Positions 17,528 through 26,570 are shown, numbered from the stretch's first letter. The stretch is DNA of 64,000 bases from Erythrobacter aureus (GCF_003355455.1 NZ_CP031358.1:62001-126000), one strand, 5' to 3'. Notes: generated by a model from the letters alone, not told the origin. Numbers and translations are program-made.

Positions 17528-18838
17528 ATGCGACGGATTCTGGCATCATTGTTTGTGGCGTTTGCCCTTGTCTTGTCGGTGGTTTCGCCGGCTCCTGCGT
17601 ATGCGCAGGAAGAGCCACCAAGCTGGTGGGACTGGGACATGGGTGGCGAGGATGCAGAGCCGAAGAAGTCGCTTGCAGAGTGGAAGGAGACCTTCAGTGC
17701 TCCGAGCGCCTGCTGGGGCTGCGAACTCTATTCCGCGATGGCGACGGTCACTATGGACATCGGGCAGAAGGGCGAAGCTCTTTTCACCGGTAGTGCGATC
17801 AATGCGATGAGCGCTTTCATGGGGCTCTGGGTTGTCTTCCAGCTCTATCTGCTGATGAGTCCGTCCTTCGCCAACGGCCCGGCGCAGTCCATCGACACGA
17901 TTTTCCAGCGCCTGGTTCTGATGGTCATTCTGTTGTTCGTGCTGAGCGCGGGCCCTTATGGCTACATTATGGAAGGCTTCGTTTTTCCAGCAATCAACGG
18001 GACCATGGGCGCCGCGAATGCGCTGATTGGCGGTGGTGGTAGCTGCGGCGGCGGCGGCGGTAATCCGCTTGCTGTTTCCGGCTCGCAGTTGATCTGCTCG
18101 ATGCATATCGAGATGGGGAAGGGCATCGGCCTTGGAGTGTTCCTGATCGATGATGCGGAAATGAACTTCTTCACCGGCAACTTCGAGATTTTCCAGATCA
18201 TTGGCGGCCTGGTTATCGCACTTTGCTTCGGCCTCATGATGGTCATGCTGCCGTTCCGCCTTTTTGATGCAATGATCCGCCTGGCTGTTGTCTCGGTCAT
18301 ACTTCCGGTGATTGTTCTGGCATATCAGTTCAAGCCGACGCGTGGTGCTTGCAAACAGGCTGCGACGTCTTGCTTGACTGCCGGCCTGACGTTTCTGTTC
18401 ACTGCGGTGGCGGTCGCGATTTCGGTGCAGTTGCTTTCTATCGTGGCGAGTCCGGTGATCGACTCTGCAACGGACACGAGCACCAATTCGTATATCGGCC
18501 CCCTCGACGGCAAGGCGTTTATGGTGCTCGTCGCTGCTGCATGCGGCATGGCTGCATTTATCAAGTCGGCAGGTACGCTGGCAGCTGAGTTCGCTGGTTT
18601 CCAGGGTAGCTCGGGCGGCGTTGGCGGCGGTGCGGCAACTGGCTTCGCAGCTGGCGCTGCCGGTACGGCAGTCGTCAGTGGCTATGCTGGTAAGAAGCTG
18701 GTGTCCGCAGGCCGGGCGGCTGCGACCGGCGGCTCTTCGCTGGCTTTCGACGGGGCGATGAAAGCTGGCAGGGCGACGATGGGTGCGTCGGCCGCTGCTG
18801 GCCGCGCAGCCGGTGGTGCGGATATGGGCGGACGCTAA
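17528..18838 (+). CDS. virB6: VirB6/TrbL-family inner-membrane channel protein
   Basis: 436 residues. A signal-like N-terminus (1-26, ending AYAQ) is followed by a periplasmic stretch with two Cys (CWGCEL), then at least five hydrophobic segments between about 90 and 350 (LWVVFQLYLLM, LVLMVILLFVLSA, IIGGLVIALCFGLMMVML). The C-terminal tail is Gly/Ala-rich (GGVGGGAATGFAAGAAGTA). This polytopic layout fits VirB6/TrbL, the channel component between VirB8 and the outer-membrane core. It is the only plus-strand core T4SS gene, separated from the rest by about 19 kb. A strong terminator follows. TrbL and VirB6 are hard to separate by eye. Confidence 0.8.
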   Translation: MRRILASLFVAFALVLSVVSPAPAYAQEEPPSWWDWDMGGEDAEPKKSLAEWKETFSAPSACWGCELYSAMATVTMDIGQKGEALFTGSAINAMSAFMGLWVVFQLYLLMSPSFANGPAQSIDTIFQRLVLMVILLFVLSAGPYGYIMEGFVFPAINGTMGAANALIGGGGSCGGGGGNPLAVSGSQLICSMHIEMGKGIGLGVFLIDDAEMNFFTGNFEIFQIIGGLVIALCFGLMMVMLPFRLFDAMIRLAVVSVILPVIVLAYQFKPTRGACKQAATSCLTAGLTFLFTAVAVAISVQLLSIVASPVIDSATDTSTNSYIGPLDGKAFMVLVAAACGMAAFIKSAGTLAAEFAGFQGSSGGVGGGAATGFAAGAAGTAVVSGYAGKKLVSAGRAAATGGSSLAFDGAMKAGRATMGASAAAGRAAGGADMGGR

Positions 18839-18859
18839 GCGCTCCACCTTGCCAAAAAG

Positions 18860-18894
18860 AAAGGGGCGGTTCTCTTGTGAGAGCCGCCCCTTTT
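18860..18894 (+). terminator. Rho-independent terminator after virB6
   Basis: Stem AAAGGGGCGGTTCTC / GAGAGCCGCCCCTTT with loop TTGT, ending in TTTT. It lies 22 bases after the virB6 stop. An A-run on the other side means it could also work leftward. Confidence 0.9.
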
Positions 18895-18990
18895 CGCAGG
18901 TGGTGAAGCTTGAGGATCGTAGGTGGTCAGCCGTCCTCGGGTGCCTCGTTTCGAGGTTCTATTGTGAGTTCGAATGTGTGGTGGTGAACC

Positions 18991-21159
18991 CTAGAAGGGC
19001 ACGTCGAGCATCAGGTCTTCGATCTGATTGTCAGCCCCGCCGTTCTCGGCAGCCTGTTCAGCTTGCAGCGCGTGGAATTCCTCGAAGAGGTCAGGGCTGA
19101 CGAAGCCGAGGTCTGCGAGGAAAAGCGAGGGCGATGCATCTTTCCCGAACCGCAACGACGATCGCGTGATGCAAAGCTTCTTGCGAGCGCGTGTGATGGC
19201 GACGTAGCCAAGGCGGCGTTCTTCTTCGAGATCGCCGTCTCCGCGGATAGCTTGGTTGGAAGGCAGGACGCCTTGCTCCCATGCGGGAAGGTAGACGTTG
19301 AAGAACTCGAGGCCCTTCGCAGCGTGGATGGTGCCAATCCAGACACCTTTGCCCTGGTCGCGTCGGGCGTCCTCGGAAAGGCCGAGGTGGTCGAGGAATT
19401 CGGCAAGGGTTTTGCCCTTGGCGATGTTGATGAGGTCGTCGATGTTCGAGAGGCGGGTGGTGAGGGCCTCTACGGCGTCCTTCTCGCCGTTGTTCCGAGC
19501 TTCCTTGAGGTCTGCCTTGATGGATTCGCGATAACCGGTGTCGTCCACGATTTTCGTTACGACCGTGTCGGCCGTAGCTCCGTGGACGGCATCGGCGGCC
19601 ATCTCACGAATGACGCGGCAGAACTCAAGGACCGGCTCGCGAGCCGGCTGAGGCATTATCCCGCCGCTTGCCATGCGCCGAGCGGCGTCGGTGATGTCCG
19701 TCCGCATCTTCTTGGCGGCTTTTTCGATGTCTTCGAGGAGGGTGGCACCTACGTTGCGCTTGGGCGCAGCGATCGCACGCTCGAAAGCCATGCGGTCATG
19801 GGCATTCGCGATCAGGCGCAGATATGCGGAGATGTCTTTGATCTCCTGCCTGTCTTGGAATTTCTTGCCCCCGGAAAGGGTGTAGCGGATCCCGCGCTGG
19901 TTGAGGGCGCTCTCGACGAAGTTGAGGGCATGGCTGGCACGGACCAGCACAGCGATTTCTTCGCGCGGAACGCCAGCCTCGATGTCCTCGGCGATCTTTT
20001 CGACAATCCAGTCGGCTTCGTGGATCGCTTGCTCGAAGAACTCCTGTTCGACCTCGGCGCCGGGCTCGTCGTAGGTGTAGAGTTCTTTACCCAGGCGGTT
20101 GTTGTTGACGCAGATGAGCCGGTTGGCGGCATCGAGGATGTTCTGGCTCGAACGGAAGTTCTGCTCGAGCATGATACGGTGAGCGCCCCAGCGGCGCTCG
20201 AACTGGAGGATGTTGTCGATCTTGGCGTGGCGCCAGGTGTAAACGAGCTGGTCCTCGTCTCCGACGACAGTGAGGTTGGGATTTTCCCCCATGATGCTGC
20301 GAAGCAGCGCCTCCTGGCGACTGTCGGTATCTTGGTATTCGTCGACGAGGACATAGCTGAAGCGCTGCTGGATTTCGCCGCGGACGAATTCAGATTCCTG
20401 CAGGAGCTTGTTCATCTCGGTGATGAGATCGGAGAAGTCTTTGACGTTCTCCGCCGCCTTGCGACGCTGGTATTCGGCGGCCGCTTCGCGAACAGGCTTT
20501 TCGATCAGCTGAAGCTTTTCGTCAGGAGTGTCCGACGCGCAGTAGATTTTGTCATGTGCGTCTTGGATTTCGTCGAGCGTTTCCTTGTCGGGAGGGCTGC
20601 CAAAGCGCTCTTTCCAGCCGATGCGCATCATCTTTCGCGTGTCGTCGGAATCGAGAATGGTCCAGTCGGTCGACCAGCCAAGCTCGCCGCCGTAGTCGCG
20701 GAGCATCTTCGCGCAGAATGCATGGAAGGTGGTTGCGGTGACCGAGATTGCATCCAGCTCGAGCATGTGAGCGATGCGGGTGGCCATCTCCTTCGCAGCT
20801 TTGTTGGTGAAGGTGAGGGCGAGGATCTCGCTGGGCTGGGCCATGCCAGCCGTGACCAGGAGCGCGATGCGCGAGGTCAGTGTCTTGGTCTTGCCAGTAC
20901 CTGCGCCAGCAAGGATGACCAGCGGCGTGCCGTCGTAGGTAGCCGCGTCGAACTGCTGGGGCGTCATGCCCTCGACGAGCTTGATAAGGCGTTGCTGGTT
21001 GTTTGTGGGGTGCGTGGCAGCAAGAGCTGCGTCTACGCGATCGCGGAGAGATCCGTCGCAGTATTCATCGGGTTCGACGCCGGCGTCATCCTGCCAAGGG
21101 TCGAATTCTTCGAAGCTGTCGTAGCGACCGAGCATTAGACTGGATCCATCCTTTTCCAT
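18991..21159 (-). CDS. uvrD: UvrD/PcrA-type DNA helicase (second of two)
   Basis: 722 residues from the chosen ATG. Seen: GMTPQQFDAATYD (Q motif), AGAGTGKTKTLTSR (Walker A), LTFTNKAAKEMATR, LVDEYQDT, VGDEDQLVYTWRHA, LEQNFRSSQNIL, GTIHAAKGLEFF and VAITRARKKL, all canonical SF1A helicase motifs. An N-terminal 60-residue extension is acidic (FEEFDPWQDDAGVEPDE). The start is uncertain: ATG at 21159 or at about 21135. It is transcribed alone between the virB6 terminator and the nrdB terminator. Closest in style to UvrD/PcrA, so it could act in repair or in displacing proteins during transfer replication. Confidence 0.9.
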   Translation of the reverse strand: MEKDGSSLMLGRYDSFEEFDPWQDDAGVEPDEYCDGSLRDRVDAALAATHPTNNQQRLIKLVEGMTPQQFDAATYDGTPLVILAGAGTGKTKTLTSRIALLVTAGMAQPSEILALTFTNKAAKEMATRIAHMLELDAISVTATTFHAFCAKMLRDYGGELGWSTDWTILDSDDTRKMMRIGWKERFGSPPDKETLDEIQDAHDKIYCASDTPDEKLQLIEKPVREAAAEYQRRKAAENVKDFSDLITEMNKLLQESEFVRGEIQQRFSYVLVDEYQDTDSRQEALLRSIMGENPNLTVVGDEDQLVYTWRHAKIDNILQFERRWGAHRIMLEQNFRSSQNILDAANRLICVNNNRLGKELYTYDEPGAEVEQEFFEQAIHEADWIVEKIAEDIEAGVPREEIAVLVRASHALNFVESALNQRGIRYTLSGGKKFQDRQEIKDISAYLRLIANAHDRMAFERAIAAPKRNVGATLLEDIEKAAKKMRTDITDAARRMASGGIMPQPAREPVLEFCRVIREMAADAVHGATADTVVTKIVDDTGYRESIKADLKEARNNGEKDAVEALTTRLSNIDDLINIAKGKTLAEFLDHLGLSEDARRDQGKGVWIGTIHAAKGLEFFNVYLPAWEQGVLPSNQAIRGDGDLEEERRLGYVAITRARKKLCITRSSLRFGKDASPSLFLADLGFVSPDLFEEFHALQAEQAAENGGADNQIEDLMLDVPF

Positions 21160-21276
21160 GAAATGGGCCCCGCCGGGTGACACCGTCCGACGAGGCCCTG
21201 TCAGGAGACTTTCATCATGCCCATACAGGCATCACTTCCCCTCAATTCATTCACTTCCCTGGCTCTTGGAGCCTGA

Positions 21277-21306
21277 AAACGCCGCCTCCGTTGAGAGGCG
21301 GCGTTT
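21277..21306 (-). terminator. Rho-independent terminator after nrdB
   Basis: Perfect 12-base stem AAACGCCGCCTC/GAGGCGGCGTTT with a six-base loop. On the minus strand it ends in TTTT. It lies 4 bases past the nrdB stop and ends the nrd transcript. Confidence 0.9.
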
Positions 21307-21310
21307 CCCA

Positions 21311-22354
21311 TTAGGCGGCGGCCTTCGCGCGTGCCTCGTCGTGACGGCCCCAGACGTCGCCCCAGTCGCCCTGGAGGGCGCCCTTCGAATACTCGGTGGC
21401 GCGAGTTTCGAAGAAGTTGGCGTGCTCGACGCCGTTGAGCTCGTTTTCGAGCCACGGCAGCGGATGCGTTTCGACGTGGTAGATCGGGTCGAGGTCGAGC
21501 TGGCCGAGACGGAAGTCGGCGGTGTAGCGGACGTACTGCTTGTAGTCCTCGGGGGTAGTCTTGCCCACCGGGCCGAGTTCGAACGCGCGGTCGATGAACG
21601 CGTCTTCGAGCATCACGACCTTGTGGAGACCCTGCATGATGCCTTCCTTGACGTCCGAGAGGTCGAGACCGGCTTCCTTGCGGAACTCGTGGAAGAGCTT
21701 GATGATGCTGGCGACGTGCAGCGTTTCGTCGCGGATCGACCAAGTGATAACCTGGCCCATGCCCTTCATCTTGTTCATGTTCGCCGAGAAGTTGAGCAGC
21801 ATCGCGAACGACGAGAAGAGCTGCAGGCCTTCACCGAAGGCGCCGATGAGCGCGAGGCTGGTCGCGATCTCTTTCGGGTCGCGCATCTTGTAGCCGGTGA
21901 GCATGTCGTGCTTCTCGCGCATTTCTTCGACTTCGAGGAATGCGTTGTAGTGGCTGTCGGGGAAGCCGAGCGTTTCGAGGAGCAGCGAGTACGCCTCGAC
22001 GTGAGTGTCTTCCATCGAGCCGAAGCGACGCAGCATGCGCGCGATTTCACCGTTGCGGAAGATGGGCGAATAGAGCGTCATGTAGTTGTTCGCGACGTCG
22101 ATATCCGACTGGGTGAACAGCTTGAGGATGTTGTTGATGAGCCCACGCTCGGCATCATTGAGCGTGGCGTAGTCACGGGCATCGTAGCCCATCGTGATTT
22201 CTTCCGGCGGCCAGTCGATCTGGCGCTGGCGCTTCCACGCCTCGTGTGCCCACGGATAGTGGAACGGCTTGTAGGTTTCGGAAGGACGGCACATCGGGAT
22301 GTGCTGCAAGTCTTCGCGAAGAGCGAACGGATCGAGGTTGATGGTGTCGGTCAT
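21311..22354 (-). CDS. nrdB: Class Ia ribonucleotide reductase, beta subunit NrdB
   Basis: Houses the diiron-tyrosyl radical that activates NrdA. 347 residues. The segment SMEDTHVEAYSLLL gives Glu115, His118 and the radical residue Tyr122, in the E-x-x-H-x-x-x-Y spacing of class Ia enzymes. Asp84 (TQSDIDV) is the other early iron ligand. The C-terminal part has the characteristic NGVEHANFFETRATEYSKGA. It is the last gene of a nrdA / dUTPase-fold / nrdB cluster, followed by a strong terminator. All key residues seen are intact, so it should be active. Confidence 0.95.
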   Translation of the reverse strand: MTDTINLDPFALREDLQHIPMCRPSETYKPFHYPWAHEAWKRQRQIDWPPEEITMGYDARDYATLNDAERGLINNILKLFTQSDIDVANNYMTLYSPIFRNGEIARMLRRFGSMEDTHVEAYSLLLETLGFPDSHYNAFLEVEEMREKHDMLTGYKMRDPKEIATSLALIGAFGEGLQLFSSFAMLLNFSANMNKMKGMGQVITWSIRDETLHVASIIKLFHEFRKEAGLDLSDVKEGIMQGLHKVVMLEDAFIDRAFELGPVGKTTPEDYKQYVRYTADFRLGQLDLDPIYHVETHPLPWLENELNGVEHANFFETRATEYSKGALQGDWGDVWGRHDEARAKAAA

Positions 22355-22377
22355 GTGGGGTTCTCCTGAGGCTGGAA

Positions 22378-23208
22378 TTAGCGTGCTGCGGCGGTGCCGG
22401 CCGGTTGTGCAGCGCTGGTGGTGAAATCGAAGGCTGCGCGCGCGACAGGCGTGAGAACGAAGCGGGCGATGATATCGGCCGGTTCAACCGTGACATCAGC
22501 GCCTGTAAGGTTGCTGAGGAACACGACGGCCGGACGGTCCGCAATCTGCTTGCCGAGGGTTGCCGTTACGCGCTCATCCAGGTTCCCGATGCGAGCCTGG
22601 GCTTCGTAACCCTGAGGGATTTCGGGATAGAAACCAGTGAAGAATGAGCGTGTCGCGCCTGCAGGAAGCGTGAAGGGCTCTTCGATGTCAGCTCGCAGTG
22701 CGACGCCCGGATTGAGGGGGTCGTTCTGCGTGGGCACGTAATTCTCGTTGATGAACTCGGGCGCGAATACAGCCGAGATCGAAATTGCGTTGGCTGCCTG
22801 CGGTTCGTTTTGCTGAACGGCAGGCTCATCGGCCGCCCCGAGGTTCACGAGTGTCATGACGCCGATGGACATGCCAGGACGGATCATGAGCGTAGCGGTC
22901 GTCTCGTTGAGAACGTCGACGAATACGGTGGTCTCTTCTCCGATGGGAGGGAGGAAGTATTCGCCCTGAGCAGGCACGTTTTCCTCATGCTCGTTGAGAG
23001 CGTGAGAAAGGCGGCCGGCGTGCATGTCGATGAGGGCGATTGTGTTGCCGTCTCCGGTGAATGCGATCGGGGTTGGAATGCGGGCGAACTGGCCCGGCTT
23101 GATGGTTTCGACTTTGTCGATATCCGCGAGAAGCGCGAGGCGGTTTCCGCCGATCATAACGTCTTCTTGCGCGAATGTGATCGAAGAGCCCTGAAGCTTG
23201 AGATCCAT
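22378..23208 (-). CDS. dUTPase-fold protein, apparently two tandem copies, between nrdA and nrdB
   Basis: 276 residues. The C-terminal half (about 175-260) resembles the trimeric dUTPase fold: FTLPAGATRSFFTGFYPEIP, then GYEAQA, then VVFLSNLTGADVTVEPADII followed by ARFVLTPVA, matching the family's N-x-s-d-f-t-v-e-p-G-D-r-I-A-Q block. The canonical RSGLA substrate motif is absent. The N-terminal half (about 30-122) shows the same plan: IKPGQFARIPTPIAF and VFVDVLNETTATLMIRPGMS. So it looks like a duplicated, catalytically altered dUTPase/dCTP-deaminase-like protein. It may regulate RNR or bind nucleotides. The ATG at 23208 was preferred to the frame at 23241. The fold call is by eye. Confidence 0.55.
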   Translation of the reverse strand: MDLKLQGSSITFAQEDVMIGGNRLALLADIDKVETIKPGQFARIPTPIAFTGDGNTIALIDMHAGRLSHALNEHEENVPAQGEYFLPPIGEETTVFVDVLNETTATLMIRPGMSIGVMTLVNLGAADEPAVQQNEPQAANAISISAVFAPEFINENYVPTQNDPLNPGVALRADIEEPFTLPAGATRSFFTGFYPEIPQGYEAQARIGNLDERVTATLGKQIADRPAVVFLSNLTGADVTVEPADIIARFVLTPVARAAFDFTTSAAQPAGTAAAR

Positions 23209-23283
23209 GGTAATTTTTTCTTTCTCTTTGTGCCTTTGCACCCACCCGGCCAGCTGTCGCTGACCGGGCTTAGATGCGTCTCG

Positions 23284-25335
23284 CTACTGACAGGCTTCGC
23301 AGGCTTCCATCGAGTAGTCGGGCTTCGGCACGAAGGCTTGGCTAGGCCGCATCGTGTTGTCCGAGGACACGTCACCGCGGCGACCGTCGAAGAGGTTGCC
23401 CGCGCGCTGGACGCTCAACGAACGCAGGTAGTAGAGCGATTTGAGGCCCTTCTTCCATGCGAGCATGTGGAACTGCATGAGGTCCCACTTGTCCATGTCA
23501 GCCCGAAGGCTGAGGTTGTTCGAGATGGCCTGGTCGATGTACGGGGCGCGGTCGCCCATGAAGTCGAGCAGCCACTTCGGATCGATTTCCATCCAGGTCT
23601 TGAAGACCTTCTTGGTATGGTCGTCGAGATCTGCGAGGTGCTGGACAGAGCCGCCATTGGCGACGATCGAGGTCCAGACTTCAGGCGTATCGAGGCCTTG
23701 AGCGGCAAGGCGCTTCTGGAGATGCGGATTGCGGATGGCGTGGTTGCCCGACAGCGTCTTGTGATTGAACGTGTTGGCAGTCGAAGGCTCGATGCAGGGC
23801 GATGCGCCGCCGGCGATGATCGAGATCGATGCGGTCGGAGCGATTGCCATCTTGTAGCTGAAGCGTTCCTTCGTGCCGCCGTCGATTGCGTCGGGGCAGG
23901 CACCGCGTTCTTCGGCAAGCAGCTGCGAGCAGCGGTCTGCCTGCGCGCGAAGCTTTTTGAAGATCATCTTGTTGAACGACTTCGCGGGCACCGATTCCCA
24001 GGCGATGTTGTTCGACTGCAGGAACGAGTGGAAGCCCATGACACCGAGGCCAACCGAGCGTTCACGCCACGCCGAATAGACGGCGTTGCGCATGCCTTCC
24101 GGAGCGCGCTGGATGAAGTTCGTGATGACGTTGTCGAGGAAGCGGTAGATGTCTTCGAAGAAGAAGTCGTCGCCGTTCCACTCATTCCAGTGAACAAGGT
24201 TGAGCGACGAGAGGCAGCACACAGCCGAACGATGACGGCCATTGTGGTCGCGGCCGGTCGGGAGCGTAATTTCCGAACACAAGTTCGAAGTCGAGACCAT
24301 CAGCCCGAGCTTGACGTGGTGAAGCGGGCGGCTTTCGTTCACGCGGTCGATGAAGATGATGTAGGGCTCGCCGGTTTCCAGACGAGTTTCGACCAGCTGC
24401 TCGAAGAGCTCGCGGGCATCGACGTGCTTCGTGATTTCGCCGCTGTACGGCGACCGGAGCGGGAATTCGCGGCCTTCGTCCACGCACTTCATGAACTCGT
24501 CGGTGACGAGGACGCCGTGATGAAGATTCAGAGCCTTGCGATTGAAGTCGCCCGAAGGCTTGCGGATGGCGATGAATTCCTGAATTTCAGGGTGGCTGAT
24601 ATCCAGATAGGCGGCAGCCGAGCCGCGGCGGACGCCGCCCTGGTTGATGCCCTGGGTCAGCGAGTCCTGGATCTTCACGAAGGGAATGATGCCGGAGGTC
24701 TTGCCGTTGAGGCCAGCCGGACGGCCGATCTCGCGGACATTGCCCCAGTAGGTGCCGATGCCGCCACCGTTGGAGCCCATCGAAATGGTTTCGTCGTAGG
24801 TGTTGCGGATTTCGGCGAGGCTGTCGCCGACGCCCTGCAGGTAGCAGCTGATCGGGAGGCCGCGCGGCGTGCCGAGGTTCGAGAGGACCGGCGTTGCAGG
24901 CATGAACCAGTGACGGCTGATATAATCATACAGACGCTGCGCATGCTCTTCGTCATCGGCGCCAGCCCATGCGACGCGCGCGAAGATGTGCTGCGGGTCA
25001 GGGATTTCGTCGAGGTCGTCGGGGCGGTCGCCCTTGCAGCCGTAGCGATCGTTGAGGGCGTCCAATCCCTGAACAGTGAGGAGCTCGTTGCGCGAGTAGT
25101 CGACCTCGATAACCTCGCTCCAGTGCTTCGTCTTGGGATTGAGGAGCGGGAGGACCTTATCGAGCGCCTGGTCATGGCCATGCTCGCGGGAGAGCATGTC
25201 AAAGGCGATCTTCCGTTCCGGCCAGACATTCATGTCGGGATAGTCGGATTTCGTGTCGGGACGGTCGATGACGAGATCGAGCGTGGGCGCTTCCTGCTCG
25301 GCATCTCGTTCGATGGTGGTGGTCTGGGCGTTCAT
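23284..25335 (-). CDS. nrdA: Class Ia ribonucleotide reductase, alpha subunit NrdA
   Basis: Reduces ribonucleoside diphosphates to deoxyribonucleotides. 683 residues. Seen: LPISCYLQGVGDS with the first active-site Cys, STSNLCSEITLP (the N-x-C-x-E thiyl-radical site), AVCCLSSLNL (second redox Cys), the radical-transfer tyrosine pair in KSLYYLRSLSVQ, and the C-terminal Cys pair ACEACQ that passes electrons from thioredoxin. The N-terminus lacks the K-R-D-G signature of an ATP-cone, so overall-activity regulation may be missing or handled by another protein. The ATG at 25335 follows GGAGC. It is coupled in order with the dUTPase-fold gene and nrdB. Confidence 0.95.
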   Translation of the reverse strand: MNAQTTTIERDAEQEAPTLDLVIDRPDTKSDYPDMNVWPERKIAFDMLSREHGHDQALDKVLPLLNPKTKHWSEVIEVDYSRNELLTVQGLDALNDRYGCKGDRPDDLDEIPDPQHIFARVAWAGADDEEHAQRLYDYISRHWFMPATPVLSNLGTPRGLPISCYLQGVGDSLAEIRNTYDETISMGSNGGGIGTYWGNVREIGRPAGLNGKTSGIIPFVKIQDSLTQGINQGGVRRGSAAAYLDISHPEIQEFIAIRKPSGDFNRKALNLHHGVLVTDEFMKCVDEGREFPLRSPYSGEITKHVDARELFEQLVETRLETGEPYIIFIDRVNESRPLHHVKLGLMVSTSNLCSEITLPTGRDHNGRHRSAVCCLSSLNLVHWNEWNGDDFFFEDIYRFLDNVITNFIQRAPEGMRNAVYSAWRERSVGLGVMGFHSFLQSNNIAWESVPAKSFNKMIFKKLRAQADRCSQLLAEERGACPDAIDGGTKERFSYKMAIAPTASISIIAGGASPCIEPSTANTFNHKTLSGNHAIRNPHLQKRLAAQGLDTPEVWTSIVANGGSVQHLADLDDHTKKVFKTWMEIDPKWLLDFMGDRAPYIDQAISNNLSLRADMDKWDLMQFHMLAWKKGLKSLYYLRSLSVQRAGNLFDGRRGDVSSDNTMRPSQAFVPKPDYSMEACEACQ

Positions 25336-25349
25336 GGGTGGGGCTCCGT

Positions 25350-25601
25350 TTAAGCTTTCGGCAGCAAGGGCATTTTGAAGAGGAGAACAGGGCCTTCGTT
25401 GAGGCCCTTGCGGCGGGATGTAAGGCGGCCAAACCACTGTTCGCCGTCGATATCTGCTTCGACGACACGAACACCGAATGGACCGGCTTTGAGTTTTGCG
25501 GGCGCCGACGGTTCGTCAGCGGGTATTTCCGCTTTGGCGCGGCCGGACACGAAACGTGTCACTCGGCCGCGCTCGTACCAACCGAAACGACAGGGCTGCA
25601 T
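25350..25601 (-). CDS. Small hypothetical protein upstream of nrdA
   Basis: 83 residues, not recognised. It begins MQPCRFGWYERGRVTRFVSG and ends in FKMPLLPKA. Basic, with no membrane segment. Its ATG overlaps the stop of the 135-residue gene by one base (TAATG), and it ends 14 bases before nrdA, so it belongs to the nrd transcript. No function suggested. Confidence 0.55.
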   Translation of the reverse strand: MQPCRFGWYERGRVTRFVSGRAKAEIPADEPSAPAKLKAGPFGVRVVEADIDGEQWFGRLTSRRKGLNEGPVLLFKMPLLPKA

Positions 25602-26008
25602 TAGCCGACGCTTTCGACGCGGCCGTCCACCCAGGCAGTGCCGATGGCGTTAGCCAGCGTTTCATCGGAGAAGGTGCCGACGACGTTGAAGGTGTTGCCG
25701 GTATCGGTGCTGAATTCGAGATTGTGGGCATCGCCGTTGGTCTGGACGCGGTATGCACGTTCATCGAGCATCTTGAGGCCGTTCGCAGTGAAGGTTTCGG
25801 CCTTGTCCGAACCATCGACGACGGTGGCGATGATCTGGTCGGCATCAACCTTGGCGGTAATGCCCTTGTCCTTCAGAATTGCCTGAAGGTTGGCGATGCC
25901 GAAGGTGAGGAACTGTTCAGTCGACTGCACGCTTTCGGGAACGGGGCCGATCGACATGGTGATCGGGGCACGCACGATGACGCGGCGGGAAGTCGGGGTC
26001 TGGCTCAT
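25601..26008 (-). CDS. Hypothetical protein between ssb and nrdA
   Basis: 135 residues, not recognised. It starts MSQTPTSRRVIVRAPITMSI, has a predicted alpha/beta pattern with LQAILKDKGITAKVDADQII and a C-terminal NTFNVVGTFSDETLANAIGT. No signal peptide or membrane segment. It is coupled to the small gene downstream by a TAATG junction, and ssb lies 78 bases upstream. It may serve nucleotide metabolism or single-strand handling by association only. Confidence 0.6.
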   Translation of the reverse strand: MSQTPTSRRVIVRAPITMSIGPVPESVQSTEQFLTFGIANLQAILKDKGITAKVDADQIIATVVDGSDKAETFTANGLKMLDERAYRVQTNGDAHNLEFSTDTGNTFNVVGTFSDETLANAIGTAWVDGRVESVG

Positions 26009-26086
26009 GAGAGTGTCCTTGTGTGAGCGTTTTCTGGATGTTTTTGGATTTGGGCGGGCTGATGAAGGAAACTTCCGAAGAAGTCC

Positions 26087-26542
26087 CTAATACATCGGCT
26101 CTTCGTCGCCCTGGTTCTGGTTGTCGCCGGCATCTTCCCCGGCATCTTCCGGCTTGCGCCTATGGTCGACGTTGACGCCGTAGTCGCCAGCTTCGCCGCG
26201 GGTCGAAACATTCGAGCCGGGCGCGAATACCTGGATGGCTCCGTTGTTGCGGATGACGATCGAGGTTACCCATTTTTCACCGTCGTCGCCGGTCACTTTG
26301 CGGGATTCGATTGCGCCCTCGATGGAGACGAAATCGCCCTTCTGCAGGCCGGGAGTGACATCCTTCTGGAGCTGAGCGTTCCAGACATCGATGAGATGGG
26401 TCTGGGAGCGTTCGCGCAGATCGCCATCGACGTGGTAGACGTCGGTGGTCTGCAGACGGAATTTGGTGATCGAGCTGTTGTTCTTCAGTTCGATAAGGTT
26501 CGGTTGGGACACGACCGTGCCGACAAGGATGGCGCGATTCAT
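26087..26542 (-). CDS. ssb: Single-stranded DNA-binding protein SSB
   Basis: Coats single-stranded DNA during replication and conjugation. 151 residues. The OB fold is recognisable: MNRAILVGTVVSQPNLIELK, LRERSQTHLIDVWNAQLQ, GLQKGDFVSIEGAIESRK and SIVIRNNGAIQVFAP. The tail is short and acidic and ends EEPMY instead of the usual D-D-I-P-F, so contacts with host partners may differ. The ATG at 26542 has GGAG seven bases upstream; the longer frame to 26566 was rejected. It starts the ssb-nrdA-nrdB region, consistent with a DNA-synthesis operon. Confidence 0.88.
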   Translation of the reverse strand: MNRAILVGTVVSQPNLIELKNNSSITKFRLQTTDVYHVDGDLRERSQTHLIDVWNAQLQKDVTPGLQKGDFVSIEGAIESRKVTGDDGEKWVTSIVIRNNGAIQVFAPGSNVSTRGEAGDYGVNVDHRRKPEDAGEDAGDNQNQGDEEPMY

Positions 26543-26570
26543 AAGATCTCCGTGGAAGTTTTGCATATTG

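Noticed and set aside
17546..18847. 433-residue minus-strand open frame
   Set aside because: Antisense to virB6, which has a signal peptide, membrane segments and a terminator in the right place.
19063..21138. 691-residue plus-strand open frame
   Set aside because: Antisense to the second UvrD helicase; no protein features.
22810..25353. 847-residue plus-strand open frame
   Set aside because: Antisense to nrdA and part of the dUTPase-fold gene.
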